Shown here: one piece after another, positions 1-9,238 of the stretch
How positions within the stretch are numbered: the first letter of the stretch is position 1
Layout of the letters: each line of letters opens with the position of its first letter
NCBI RefSeq assembly: GCF_016591975.1
Contig: NZ_AP024169.1
Span: 4,983,501-5,047,500, forward strand
DNA length: 64,000 nt
From: Anaeromicropila herbilytica
GTDB taxonomy: Bacteria; Bacillota; Clostridia; Lachnospirales; Lachnospiraceae
Direction: 5' to 3'
The notes under the pieces: model-generated
Told to the model about the DNA's origin: nothing
Databases searched by the model: none
What the model saw: the letters and a program-made list of their open reading frames with translations, nothing else
Position numbers and translations under genes: made by a program

Positions 1-160
1 AAATGCATCTGGTGGCACTCCTGCAACATTGATTGGATTCTTTCTCTCATCTAGTTCGAATAAATCTCCATTCACCCATACATCTGAACTATCAAGTGAA
101 ACATAGAGTGGAATATCACCTATAATTTGAATTTCCTTACTATTAGCATATTTTTTTAAT
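1..160 (-). pseudogene. malQ: malQ 3' fragment (interrupted 4-alpha-glucanotransferase)
   Basis: The minus strand, read from the IS boundary toward position 1, continues the MalQ reading frame: PLKKYANSKEIQIIGDIPLY, then YVSLDSSDVW and GVPPDAF, the conserved MalQ region before the GH77 catalytic residues. The gene runs off the window, so the C-terminal half is not seen. Joining this fragment to the one at 1611-2232 across the 8-bp duplication restores an intact frame (QLKKYANS), so the insertion sequence is the only visible lesion. The fragment is separated from its promoter and start codon by the insertion and is probably not translated. Confidence 0.85.
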
Positions 161-1610
161 GGTTCTATAATAAATGTTGGGGTGTGTTAAAAACACACTT
201 CCAACATTTTTGTTTTTATATTAAAATACATCTATATAAAGCCTCTTCACATGCCAACCGACCAAAGCTAACATTTTAAAGGAGGTATTTTATATAGATG
301 CAATCTAATTGTAACAAAAATCTTTTAAATTTAGAAGGTGTAAAATTAAAAAGTGTGCAACACACTTTAGATGGAATTATTATCAAGATTGAAACCAATC
401 CCAAACCTCAAATTTGTCCTTGTTGTGGAGCTGGAACATCTAAAATACACGATTATCGTTGGCAGAAAATTAAAGACTTACCTTTTCAGTTGTCCAATGC
501 TTATTTATTGTTAAGAAAACGAAGATATGTATGTTCTTGTGGTAAACGTTTTTACGAGAAATATAGTTTTATAGCTAAATATCAGCAACGTACAACACGA
601 CTATCCTTCAAAATTGTTGAATTGCTTCGTTCAACCAACAGTATTAAATATGTTGCTTCCCAAACTAATGTCTCAATGAATACAGTAATACGTATTCTTG
701 ATACACTCTCGTATGATAAACCACATATTCCTCAATGCATTTCAATTGATGAATTTAAAGGGAATGCTGGTGATTCCAAATATCAATGTATTCTGGTGGA
801 TGCAAAGAAAAAATGTATTCTTGATATTTTACCGGATCGTACTCAGTCCCATCTTATTGAGTATTTTAAATCTTGCAGTCGTGATGAAAGATATCGTGTT
901 AAATTTTTTATTTCTGATATGTGGCAACCTTATATAGATCTTGCCAAAACATTCTTTCCTAATGCCACAATCATCGTAGATAAATATCACTACATTCGTC
1001 AGGTTTCCTGGGCAATTGAAAGTGTTCGTAAACGTTTACAAGCATCCATGACACCAACTCTTAGAAAGTACTATAAGCGAAGTAGAAAACTTATACTGAC
1101 TCGATATTCTAAATTAAAAGATGACAACAAAAAAGCCTGTGATTTAATGCTACAATACAGTGATGATTTACGACTAGCTCACAGGTTAAAAGAATGGTTC
1201 TATGAAATATGTCAGAGTAATAGCTATACATATCAAAGAACTGAATTTTGGGAGTGGGTAAAAAGTGCTGAAAGCTCTGGATTACACGAATTTGAAGCAT
1301 GTGCAAAAACATATAGACGCTGGTCTGAGTATATACTTAATGCCTTTAAGTATGGATATACAAATGGACCTACGGAAGGATTCAATAATAAAATCAAAGT
1401 ACTAAAAAGAAGTTCTTATGGTGTACGTAATTTCGAAAGATTTCGTACACGTATCATTCACAGTTCTATGTAAAAAAATGGTCGGTTTTCAAGAGGCTTA
1501 TTTGTCATGCAAAAAAACATCTATTATAGAACCTAGTCATAAAAATAGCTCTATTGTCAGTGTTAGTGCGGGTGCAACGCACCTCACACCCCAACACTTG
1601 ACAAAGAGCC
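161..1610 (+). mobile_element. ISL3-family insertion sequence, copy 1
   Basis: A complete 1,450-bp element. Imperfect terminal inverted repeats of about 26 bp: the left end starts GGTTCTATAATAAATGTTGG and the right end, reversed, starts GGCTCTTTGTCAAGTGTTGG. It is flanked by a perfect 8-bp target duplication TTTTTAAT at 153-160 and 1611-1618, the duplication length usual for ISL3. It carries one transposase gene in the same orientation and interrupts malQ. The ends were fixed by comparison with the second copy at 58839-60279, where different flanking DNA begins at the same bases. Just inside the left end an inverted pair (GTGTGTT/AACACAC) can form a hairpin upstream of the transposase. Confidence 0.95.
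298..1473 (+). CDS. ISL3-family transposase (copy 1)
   Basis: This 391-aa transposase cuts and joins the ends of its own element. The N-terminal zinc-binding region has Cys40, Cys42 and Cys43 (CPCC) and Cys79 and Cys81 (CSCGKRF). A helix-turn-helix lies at about residues 105-135. The RNase H-like DDE domain shows candidate catalytic residues Asp151 (SIDEF), Asp207 (SDMW) and Glu360 (NGPTEG). The ATG at 298 has an excellent ribosome binding site (AAAGGAGG at 278-285). Length is slightly below the usual 400-440 aa for ISL3, but all three acidic residues are present and no frameshift is seen, so it is probably active. It has three residues (KTY, about 337-339) that copy 2 lacks. Confidence 0.95.
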   Translation: MQSNCNKNLLNLEGVKLKSVQHTLDGIIIKIETNPKPQICPCCGAGTSKIHDYRWQKIKDLPFQLSNAYLLLRKRRYVCSCGKRFYEKYSFIAKYQQRTTRLSFKIVELLRSTNSIKYVASQTNVSMNTVIRILDTLSYDKPHIPQCISIDEFKGNAGDSKYQCILVDAKKKCILDILPDRTQSHLIEYFKSCSRDERYRVKFFISDMWQPYIDLAKTFFPNATIIVDKYHYIRQVSWAIESVRKRLQASMTPTLRKYYKRSRKLILTRYSKLKDDNKKACDLMLQYSDDLRLAHRLKEWFYEICQSNSYTYQRTEFWEWVKSAESSGLHEFEACAKTYRRWSEYILNAFKYGYTNGPTEGFNNKIKVLKRSSYGVRNFERFRTRIIHSSM

Positions 1611-2232
1611 TTTTTAATTGATACCATTGTTTATAAAATAGGTATTGAAGGAATTTAAAAAAATCAATTTCCTCTTTCAATAAACTCTGATATTCTACAA
1701 TTGCACTTTCTTCTCGGTAACGAATTTCCTCTTCCCATTGAAGCCATTCTTTATTATCAAAGTGAAATTTAAGCGCCATATAAAAAGAATAATCTTCTAA
1801 CCAATAGGAGTTCTCATTACAAAACTCACTATATTCATTTTCTATTTGATATTTGCTTCTCTTAAAAGCAATCTTAAGAACTTCAAATCTACTATTAAAT
1901 AATGCTTCATAGTCTATGTATTGCTTATGTGTTCCCCATTCGTAGTTGTTAACTTCTTCTTTTTCTAAAAGCTTATCCTCAATTAAAATATCTAAATCGA
2001 TAAAATAAGGATTTCCCGCAAATGCTGAAAAAGACTGATATGGACTATCTCCAAAACTAGTTGGTCCAACAGGCAATACCTGCCAGTACTTTTGTCCTGC
2101 TCTTTCAAGAAAATCAACAAATTGGTACGCTTTCTTACCCAGTGTACCTATACCATATGGAGAAGGTAGACTACTAATTGGAAGTAAAATTCCTGCACCT
2201 CTTTTTAATTGCAAGTGATTTTTAGTTTTCAT
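1611..2232 (-). pseudogene. malQ: malQ 5' fragment (4-alpha-glucanotransferase, interrupted)
   Basis: MalQ (amylomaltase, GH77) transfers glucan segments between maltodextrins in the cytoplasm. This fragment encodes about the first 207 residues, including RGAGILLPISSLPSPYGIGT and LPVGPTSFGDSPYQSFSAF, signatures of the family, which is usually about 500 aa. The frame runs into the IS right end and would add some two dozen IS-encoded residues ending in ALTLTIELFL before a stop at 1537. The ATG at 2232 follows AGAGAGGTGG. No catalytic residue lies in this half, so the truncated product should be inactive. Promoter and candidate operator upstream are intact. Confidence 0.9.
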
Positions 2233-2254
2233 AACTTGCCACCTCTCTATATAT

Positions 2255-2272
2255 TTTCGAGAACTTTCGAAA
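2255..2272. promoter_or_regulatory. Candidate operator upstream of malQ
   Basis: Palindrome TTTCGA-N6-TCGAAA (arms 2255-2260 and 2267-2272). It begins about 10 bases downstream of the malQ -10 box, over the expected start of transcription. Position and shape fit a LacI/GalR operator, and a divergent LacI-family gene starts 408 bp away. Binding is inference. Confidence 0.5.
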
Positions 2273-2282
2273 TGTTATAGAT

Positions 2283-2311
2283 AGAATAGCATTTTATTTG
2301 TAATTTGTCAA
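2283..2311 (-). promoter_or_regulatory. malQ promoter
   Basis: On the minus strand TTGACA (2306-2311) is followed after exactly 17 bases by TATTCT (2283-2288), a good housekeeping promoter for malQ. The leader to the ATG is about 45 nt and contains the palindrome at 2255-2272. Confidence 0.65.
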
Positions 2312-2667
2312 CAGGTTTTTCCATCTAATTAGTTAATTTTTATAGAATCTTATTTTTTATAGTTTGCATTTTGTTTAATTTACATAATACACGGTTTATC
2401 TGCATTTTTATCTTATTCTTTTTTATATCAATTACGAGTTATAGAATGTTATTTCTTTCATTACTTTATGATTAGCGTCTAATAAATAGTATCTTAAATA
2501 TTATTGAAACAAAAATGATCCTATAAAAACTACCCAATTACCTATTTCTAAAGTCTAAAAATACTGTAAATAGATGCTGTAAATATGTATAAATTTTCAT
2601 ATATAACTTTTCTCATCTTGCAAAAGATTCTTAAGAGGTTTATACTTTATACTTAGAAAAGTATTAT
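2312..2667. other. AT-rich intergenic region between malQ and the LacI-family gene
   Basis: No open frame with a ribosome binding site and no clear hairpin was found. It must hold the promoter of the regulator gene, but I cannot single out one -35/-10 pair in this very AT-rich stretch. Confidence 0.5.
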
Positions 2668-2679
2668 AGGAGGGCTATT

Positions 2680-3681
2680 TTGGCTACGATAAAAGACATT
2701 GCAAATAAGCTTGGCATTGCCGTGAGTACAGTTTCAAAAGGGTTGAATGGCGCTAGCGATATCAGTGATGAAATGAGACAACTTGTACTGGATACTGCCG
2801 TTGAGATGGGTTATGCCAGTAAGAAAATGAGAACTAAAGGTACAAGAAAAGTATGTATTTTAATAGAAAATATGGACTATGAAAATATTGATCAGTTTGG
2901 TTACGAGATTATCGTAGGATTCAAACTATCCGCTGCCAGAAGACATTGGGATGTCTCTGTAATTCCAACCAATCTTAATATGCAAACTGAGGAAAAATAT
3001 GATACCTATATGCTTAAGAACGGATTTAGTGGTGCCTTCTTACTTGGTTTTGCTCTTCATGATGACTGGGTAAAGCAATTATCTAAGACAAGCGTACCAA
3101 CTGTATTATTAGATAATCACATTGAAGCAAACTATCATGTTGGAAGTGTTGCAACAGACAGTTTCGAAGGAATTGGACTTGCAGTGAGCCACTTGGTAGA
3201 TTTGGGTCATAAGAATATCGCGATGTTGAACGGTTCTAAGAACTCCCTTGTTTCTCAACAACGTCAACAGGCCTTTATTCAAAGTATGAAGATATGTGGT
3301 CTAGAACCAAATGAAAAATTAATGGAATATGGCTATTACGTTCCAGACTGTGCAAAATATCACGTTCCTACATTTCTAGAAAATGGAGCTACTGCAATAA
3401 TCTGTGCCAGTGACTTAATTGCATCCGGTGTAATATCTGAATTAACCAAAAATGGTATACGTGTTCCAGAAGACGTTAGCGTAATTGGATTTGATGATCT
3501 TCCTATTGCTAGTCACCTTTCTCCAGCACTTACTACGATTCGCCAGGACCGAATCGACCTAGGTAAAAGTGCATTCTTACTACTTGACGGTCTTGTTCAT
3601 GACGTTACAATCAGTAAAATGTTACTACGTGCGAAATTTATTCAAAGAGCATCTACTGGAGAATGTAAGAATAAAAATTAG
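2680..3681 (+). CDS. LacI/GalR-family transcriptional regulator
   Basis: A 333-aa DNA-binding repressor of the LacI family. The N terminus MATIKDIANKLGIAVSTVSK is the classic LacI helix-turn-helix followed by the hinge-helix region. The rest is a periplasmic-binding-protein-like sugar sensor, with VLLDNH, a DLGHKNIAMLNG segment, CASDLIASGV and VSVIGFDDLPIASHLSPALT near the C terminus. The start codon is TTG at 2680, supported by TAGGAGGG at 2668-2675 and by the family's standard N terminus. It faces away from malQ, whose promoter carries a palindromic operator candidate, so control of maltodextrin use is likely. The effector cannot be told from sequence. Transcription probably ends at the terminator at 3753-3794. 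Confidence 0.93.
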   Translation: MATIKDIANKLGIAVSTVSKGLNGASDISDEMRQLVLDTAVEMGYASKKMRTKGTRKVCILIENMDYENIDQFGYEIIVGFKLSAARRHWDVSVIPTNLNMQTEEKYDTYMLKNGFSGAFLLGFALHDDWVKQLSKTSVPTVLLDNHIEANYHVGSVATDSFEGIGLAVSHLVDLGHKNIAMLNGSKNSLVSQQRQQAFIQSMKICGLEPNEKLMEYGYYVPDCAKYHVPTFLENGATAIICASDLIASGVISELTKNGIRVPEDVSVIGFDDLPIASHLSPALTTIRQDRIDLGKSAFLLLDGLVHDVTISKMLLRAKFIQRASTGECKNKN

Positions 3682-3752
3682 ATTACATTCTACAAAGTAT
3701 CTATCATCCATGTGTTGGACTAGTTCATACACATTATAGAAATGAATAAATA

Positions 3753-3794
3753 AAACTCCTTATAGGATAATAATCTATACCCTATAAGGAGTTT
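3753..3794. terminator. Bidirectional intrinsic terminator
   Basis: Perfect 14-bp stem AAACTCCTTATAGG / CCTATAAGGAGTTT with a 14-base loop, with T-rich tracts on both sides. It lies between the convergent LacI-family gene and fliS-like gene and can serve both. Confidence 0.85.
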
Positions 3795-3811
3795 ATTTTT
3801 ATGACTTCTTT

Positions 3812-4291
3812 TTATGCTTTAAACCCTCTAGAACCTTCTTGTATATCAAAGAAAGACTCATTTAGAGTTCCTTTTCCATATGTTAATCCAGCATATATTT
3901 TTTGTGAATTCTGCATAATTGGACCAGAAGTATCTTCTTTGGCAACTCCTTCAAATCCAACCCTTAAGGAACTCATTACTTTTTTTACAGTCGATAATGT
4001 TTCTATCTCTCTTTTTATGATTGCTGTAATAATTTTTTTATTGGCATAAATATATAATTGAACCAAATCTAATGCCATTACATACTTGTAATCTAATGTT
4101 CCCATCAATTCATTTAAAAATTTTTGTGCGTGCTTTAGGTCATGTTCAAACGTATCTATATCCCCATCGTTATATGCTTTTTCTGCAGTTTCAAGGTCCT
4201 CTAGAATAACATCATACATTACTAAGACAAGGTCACTTCGTGAACCCTGTGTTACTCTTGCTGTATAGATTTGTAAAGATTCTTTATTCAC
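3812..4291 (-). CDS. fliS: FliS-like flagellar export chaperone
   Basis: FliS binds the C-terminal helix of flagellin in the cytoplasm and keeps it unpolymerised until export. This 159-aa protein has the FliS pattern: IYTARVTQGSRSDLVLVMYD, an AEKAYNDGDIDTFEHDL helix, KAQKFLNELMGTLDYKYVMA, then a VQLYIYAN helix. The start is GTG at 4291, preceded by AGGAG at a good distance. It is longer than usual (about 125 aa) because of a C-terminal tail containing IMQNSQKIYAGLTYGKGTLN. It directly follows the flagellin gene, the expected position. Similarity is judged by eye and the family call is good rather than certain. Confidence 0.75.
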   Translation of the reverse strand: MNKESLQIYTARVTQGSRSDLVLVMYDVILEDLETAEKAYNDGDIDTFEHDLKHAQKFLNELMGTLDYKYVMALDLVQLYIYANKKIITAIIKREIETLSTVKKVMSSLRVGFEGVAKEDTSGPIMQNSQKIYAGLTYGKGTLNESFFDIQEGSRGFKA

Positions 4292-4397
4292 ATTTACTCC
4301 TATCCACGTGCATTCACACGTACGTAAAACCAGACTTCTTGCTTTAATTATCGTATAAATTTAACTACTATATATAATATTTATTCGCAATAAATCA

Positions 4398-4433
4398 ACT
4401 ATTAACCTTGTAATAACTATTAACCTTGTAATA
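4398..4433. repeat. Perfect 18-bp tandem duplication at the flagellin stop codon
   Basis: ACTATTAACCTTGTAATA occurs twice, at 4398-4415 and 4416-4433. On the minus strand the upstream copy encodes the flagellin C terminus (LLQG) and stop; the second copy lies just after the stop codon and is not translated. Confidence 0.9.
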
Positions 4434-5862
4434 GGGTTAATATTGTCTGTGGTCTTTGATTTGCCTGAGTAAGAACAGATGTACCAGCTTGAGATAATAC
4501 TTGCATTTGTGTATATTCTGCCATTTCTTCAGCCATATCTGTATCTTCAATACGTGATAATGCTTCTGTTAAGTTTTCGCTTGTTGTATCTAAGTTTGTA
4601 ATTGCATGATCAAGACGGTTCTGATAAGCACCTAACTTGGAACGAACATCCGATACCTTTGCTAATGCTGCATCTAAATCTGATAAAGCCTTGGATGCAC
4701 TATCCCCTGTCATCAGATTAATATCATCAATACCTAATGTCTTAGGTGATACTTCTGGAATTGTAATATCCATGGTTTGATCTTCATTTGCTCCTACCTG
4801 AAGAGTTAATTGACCGATATCAAGAACGGTATAGGTAATTGTTGATGGTGTTGAACCTGATGAATTTGCAGCACCATTATAAGCTTCTACTTCCATCTCA
4901 AATCCTTCTCGGTCTGTTACCTTAATAACATTACCACTTGTAGTTAATGTGGCAGTGGTGTCAAATCCTCCTACCATAGTTGCTTTTACATCTGAACCAG
5001 TATCACTTACATGTGTAGAAGCTGTGAAACCAAGTTTACTAGCTAATGTAGCACTATCAAAATTGACATCAATTTTTTGATCAGAACCATAAAAATCTGT
5101 TTCAAATTTAAATTGTTTTGCATTAGCATAAGTAGTCTCAACTCCAGAAGTATCCAAAGCAGTAAAATTAATATTTAACATGTCACAAGTATTTCTTACT
5201 TGATCATATACAGAAGCATAAGTATCTGTAGAATTTACTTCCACATCAAATCCATTAATAGTGATCTTTCCTGAAACTCCAATAGGATTATTTAAATTTG
5301 GTGATGTAGCTAAAGTAGTATCACTCTGTTTGCTTGCTTTTGTTGCATCAAGTGCGATACTTATTTTATAATCCTTAGCCGCAACTTCATCTGATACGGA
5401 TACTATTTTAGAAGTGTTAGAATTAGAGAATGATCTTCTATCCAAATCACCATTTAATATATTCTTTGTATTAAATTCAGTGGTATCTGAGATTCTTTGA
5501 ATCTCTTTATTTAATTGATCAACCTCTTTTTGCATTGCAGAACGATCACTAGTTGTATTAGTATCATTTGCCGCTTGTACTGATAATTCTCTCATTCTTT
5601 GCATCATTGATTGAACTTCTTGAAGCGCACCTTCCGCCGTTTGAACAACAGAGATACCATCTGCTGCGTTTCTAGAAGCTTGATCTAATGCATTAATTTG
5701 AACTTGCATCTTTCTTGATATTGCCATTCCTGCTGCATCGTCTGCAGCACGATTTAATTTATATCCTGATGATAATCGTTCTATGCTTGTTGTTAATCGC
5801 TTTTCTGTCTTTCCTAATTGTGTATTTGCTTTTAAAGCGGATATATTATGATTAATTCTCAT
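4420..5862 (-). CDS. fliC: Flagellin
   Basis: Structural subunit of the flagellar filament, 480 aa. The conserved N-terminal D0/D1 part (MRINHNISALKANTQLGKTE, then RLSSGYKLNRAADDAAGMAI) and C-terminal part (RSKLGAYQNRLDHAITNLD, QVLSQAGTSVLTQANQRPQ) flank a variable, Thr/Ser-rich central domain at about residues 145-385, which is surface exposed in filaments. The C terminus ends ILTLLQG, the usual FliS and export-recognition helix. The ATG at 5862 has AAAGGTGA upstream. It sits 38 bp downstream of the large FliK-like gene and 128 bp upstream of the FliS-like gene. No sigma-D promoter was found in the 38-bp gap, so transcription may come from the promoter near 9240 or from inside the upstream gene. 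Confidence 0.97.
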   Translation of the reverse strand: MRINHNISALKANTQLGKTEKRLTTSIERLSSGYKLNRAADDAAGMAISRKMQVQINALDQASRNAADGISVVQTAEGALQEVQSMMQRMRELSVQAANDTNTTSDRSAMQKEVDQLNKEIQRISDTTEFNTKNILNGDLDRRSFSNSNTSKIVSVSDEVAAKDYKISIALDATKASKQSDTTLATSPNLNNPIGVSGKITINGFDVEVNSTDTYASVYDQVRNTCDMLNINFTALDTSGVETTYANAKQFKFETDFYGSDQKIDVNFDSATLASKLGFTASTHVSDTGSDVKATMVGGFDTTATLTTSGNVIKVTDREGFEMEVEAYNGAANSSGSTPSTITYTVLDIGQLTLQVGANEDQTMDITIPEVSPKTLGIDDINLMTGDSASKALSDLDAALAKVSDVRSKLGAYQNRLDHAITNLDTTSENLTEALSRIEDTDMAEEMAEYTQMQVLSQAGTSVLTQANQRPQTILTLLQG

Positions 5863-5900
5863 ATTTGCGTCACCTTTCTCTACTCGTCTTAAGTTATCAA

Positions 5901-8900
5901 TTACTCTGCTAGATTTTTCACTTCTAGAACAAATGCTTTCGCTACTTGATATAATTGTCTCGTGGTTGCTTTGCCTTCTTCGCTATTACCTATTTCCTCA
6001 GTTCTATTTCTATTCTGATCTGTATTTTTAATGTAACTTGAACTTATTTGATTCGAAGTTCCATAATCTAATTGTTTTACTTCTATACCAGCCTGTGATA
6101 TTTGATCTGCAAAGTTTTCTCTTAGATTGCTTAAATTATCCAGAGTATCTTTATTATCGCTTAGGATTAACCCCTTTAATTCACCAGACTTCACTGTGAA
6201 AGTTGCTTCTACTAATCCTAAATTTTTAGAGTCTACTTTTACAGATACCTTTCCTGCTTCCTCATTTTGTTTTACAACAGTAAGATTAATATTAGTCACT
6301 TCGCCATTTACTTCTATTGGAATCTGATAGTATTCTTTGTTGCTTAACTCTTTAACAAAACTCATACTATTACTTAATGCCTTTAGATCTGCTATATTCT
6401 TAGAGGTAATTGTTGTATTCTCTAGCTCTTTTTTAATAATATTTGATAAATTCTGATCAATCTTATCATATTGTGAAGTCATAGTTTCTCTATCATCAAG
6501 AGCATCTATTAATCCTTCCATCTCATCTAGAAGGTCCTGACTACTTTCATCTTCTGAAGAATTTGCTTTTTCTATTACCTTCTTGAAATAAGTATTATCC
6601 TGAATAAATTCCTTGGAAGCTGAGATATATTCTAATGTTGTCGGAATCTGATATTCATTTAATAAGGAGATGGCATCTTTGCTATCCTTCGATAATGCTT
6701 GAAGTATTTGTGCTTGTTCTGCATTATACTCCTCATTTACCTTTTCATCATCTTTCGAGACTTGTAGTTTTTCTTTTAAGTTTTCTAAGGATATATCCAT
6801 GAGATCATTATTTTCCGATATATCCGCTATTTTTGATGGTGTCAGCTCATTTAATATACTTTCTGTTAGATTTCTCTGATATTTTTCTTCAGCTGATATC
6901 GAAGAATCATTGAATGTACTGCTTAACTGAGATGTAATTGTATCTGACCTGAATGTTATAGATTCCAATGCTCCAAAGGAATCATCCACTTTTTTATCCA
7001 CACCGTTCGATTTTAAAGTTCGAACTGCAGTTAGTAGATTATTGAGTGTCATTTCCTGATTTGCATTTAACACGGATCCAATGGCAGCTCCATCTGATTT
7101 TTCTATATTATTAAGCAAACGATATACGCCAATGTATGTCTTTCTTTCACTTTCGGTAATCCCTTGTTTCTTTTCTAACTTCCATAGATATTCACTATAT
7201 TTTTCTTCCTCGGTTGCACCGAGTTCTTCGCTCACTTGGTCCGTTAGTGCATTTAGCGTGTCAAGTGGAGTATCAAGTGGATTAATTCCATCTTTAATTA
7301 GATTTACAGTAACTGCAGGTTTCAGATTATCTATTAAAGTATTTACTTTAAGGTCATATTCTTTTACCTTCGAGATGTTATCCTCATTAATATCCATGCT
7401 ATTATATCCTAAGATCTTAACTGCTCTTTGATTCGCCTCAGTCTTAGGAATCTTTAGATCTTCTAATATATCATCTACATTACGAAATGCCTTTTGAATG
7501 GAATCACCAAGATCTTTTCTAGGACTTGTCATAAGCGTATCATAAGTCTGATTTGCTTTATCAAGCTTAGATTTTAGGTTAGTTCCTTCTGTATGTAATC
7601 CGTCTAACGTGATGTTATCTCTACTAGATAATGTACTACCAAGAATATAACTTGGCATGTTTCTTAAAGCACTTATCTTACTTGTAGTATCTTTTAATAA
7701 GTTTATATTCTCTGTGCTGTCTAACGTATTTGACTCTTGTAAAAGTGATTTATAATAATTCGATTCTATTTCTTTTAAACCATCCACAACCTTTTGTAGG
7801 TTCTCGGTATCTATTTGGATACCTTTACTTGCAAGCTTTTGTCCAGCTTCTACTGTAAGCTTTAATCGAATCTCTTCTAATTGTCTTTTCGCTGTTACTG
7901 CTTTGATGTCAATATCCGTCTGATACTCTGCGTTAGTATTTATTTTTGATGAATCAATAACAGAATCTTGTCCCGTACTATTATTCAGTTCTTGTGTAGC
8001 ATTCATTAAGTTCTGAATGGTAATGTCTTGACTTGAATTAGCAACTTTGATAATGGCAGCATCGCTAATCTTTCCAATATTATCAATGACGTTCTTCACC
8101 AACTGAATACTTGTATTATCTAAAGATGCATCCGTACTATTAATTCCCTTTGACATTGCATCCACAATATAGTTCGCTAATTTCTCATCTGTCATATTTT
8201 CTTTGATATTATTTAGATTATCAAGTCTTTCAAAGGAATCCTTAGTCAAAGGAAGATTATTATCGAAGAGCCATTTTGCATTCTTCATGCTCTCTTCATT
8301 TACTTCAATTCCTGCTTCCTTCATAATATCTTCTGCCTGTTTTTTTACTGATTCAAAATTTACATTTGGTGTAGCTTGATTTACAGAAGAAGTACTGTAT
8401 CCTGCTTTATATATATTCTGAATCGTAGGTTCTAGCTCGTGTTCAATAAGATATGCCTGTGATTTTTCTGACATGGAATATACCGATTGTCCCAGTTCAA
8501 ATGCTTTTGTAAATCGTTTGATATTCTCATCTGTTACTGGTAGGTTGGAGTCCTCCAATTTTTGTTCCACATCATCACTACTCGCTGAACCTGCTTTATT
8601 CTTATATCCTATTTTTTCAACGTCTTTTTTATCTTCTTTCGTATCTTCGACTTGAGTCTTAACACTCTCTTCTTTTACCTGTCTTTGTTCCTTAATTCGA
8701 TCAAGAGCTCGATCTAATTGTGTTAGATTATACGCTTTAAGATATTTACCTTCTTTAATCAGCTCATCATAATCCTTACTTGTCATACGATTAGCCGCAC
8801 CAAGTAACTGCTCTTCTTTATCTTCTACTCCACAATTTTTTTCTAATGCCGCTTGATACTCACCAAATGCCTTCTTGAAGGTTTCAACATTCGTCCAAGT

Positions 8901-9194
8901 TGCTTTTCCACTTGTATTCGATGTATTGTTTCCAACTTCCTTTAGTACAATACTCTGATTCGATACATCCATGATCTTAAACTTTCGTATTTCGCCTTCC
9001 GTGGCATTTAGTACTGTTGATTTAGAGACGTTAACCTCTCTTCCACTAAAGCTGATGGAAATCTGATCTGAAACCTTAGTAATTACGCCTTCGACTACAT
9101 CACCTTTTTGAAAATCAGAACTTGATGAAGTATCTTTTTGTGTTGAAAGGGAGACATCTTCCTTGCTATTTGCATAAATACTAGTTATGTTCAT
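5901..9194 (-). CDS. Large repeat-containing flagellar-locus protein (DUF6240-type) with FliK-like C terminus
   Basis: A 1,097-aa, charged, Asn/Ser/Asp-rich, mostly helical protein without signal peptide or membrane segments. The likely start is ATG at 9194 (MNITSIYANS) rather than the GTG at 9209, which lacks a ribosome binding site. Residues about 30-90 (KGDVVEGVITKVSDQISISF and on) look like a small beta-barrel. The middle holds several degenerate repeats beginning with variants of NLPVTDENI, NLPLTKDSF, KIPKTEANQ and QIPTTLEYI. The C-terminal 150 residues (IPIEVNGEVTNINLTVV, VEATFTVKSGELKGLI, and the GIEVKQLDYG ending) resemble the C-terminal domain of hook-length protein FliK. It sits directly upstream of flagellin behind a sigma-D-like promoter. 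I recall similar Lachnospiraceae proteins as DUF6240; the hook-length or filament role is inference. Confidence 0.7.
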   Translation of the reverse strand: MNITSIYANSKEDVSLSTQKDTSSSSDFQKGDVVEGVITKVSDQISISFSGREVNVSKSTVLNATEGEIRKFKIMDVSNQSIVLKEVGNNTSNTSGKATWTNVETFKKAFGEYQAALEKNCGVEDKEEQLLGAANRMTSKDYDELIKEGKYLKAYNLTQLDRALDRIKEQRQVKEESVKTQVEDTKEDKKDVEKIGYKNKAGSASSDDVEQKLEDSNLPVTDENIKRFTKAFELGQSVYSMSEKSQAYLIEHELEPTIQNIYKAGYSTSSVNQATPNVNFESVKKQAEDIMKEAGIEVNEESMKNAKWLFDNNLPLTKDSFERLDNLNNIKENMTDEKLANYIVDAMSKGINSTDASLDNTSIQLVKNVIDNIGKISDAAIIKVANSSQDITIQNLMNATQELNNSTGQDSVIDSSKINTNAEYQTDIDIKAVTAKRQLEEIRLKLTVEAGQKLASKGIQIDTENLQKVVDGLKEIESNYYKSLLQESNTLDSTENINLLKDTTSKISALRNMPSYILGSTLSSRDNITLDGLHTEGTNLKSKLDKANQTYDTLMTSPRKDLGDSIQKAFRNVDDILEDLKIPKTEANQRAVKILGYNSMDINEDNISKVKEYDLKVNTLIDNLKPAVTVNLIKDGINPLDTPLDTLNALTDQVSEELGATEEEKYSEYLWKLEKKQGITESERKTYIGVYRLLNNIEKSDGAAIGSVLNANQEMTLNNLLTAVRTLKSNGVDKKVDDSFGALESITFRSDTITSQLSSTFNDSSISAEEKYQRNLTESILNELTPSKIADISENNDLMDISLENLKEKLQVSKDDEKVNEEYNAEQAQILQALSKDSKDAISLLNEYQIPTTLEYISASKEFIQDNTYFKKVIEKANSSEDESSQDLLDEMEGLIDALDDRETMTSQYDKIDQNLSNIIKKELENTTITSKNIADLKALSNSMSFVKELSNKEYYQIPIEVNGEVTNINLTVVKQNEEAGKVSVKVDSKNLGLVEATFTVKSGELKGLILSDNKDTLDNLSNLRENFADQISQAGIEVKQLDYGTSNQISSSYIKNTDQNRNRTEEIGNSEEGKATTRQLYQVAKAFVLEVKNLAE

Positions 9195-9238
9195 TGATTT
9201 CACTCTCACTTTTTTATTAATTTTTTCAGTTATCTTGT

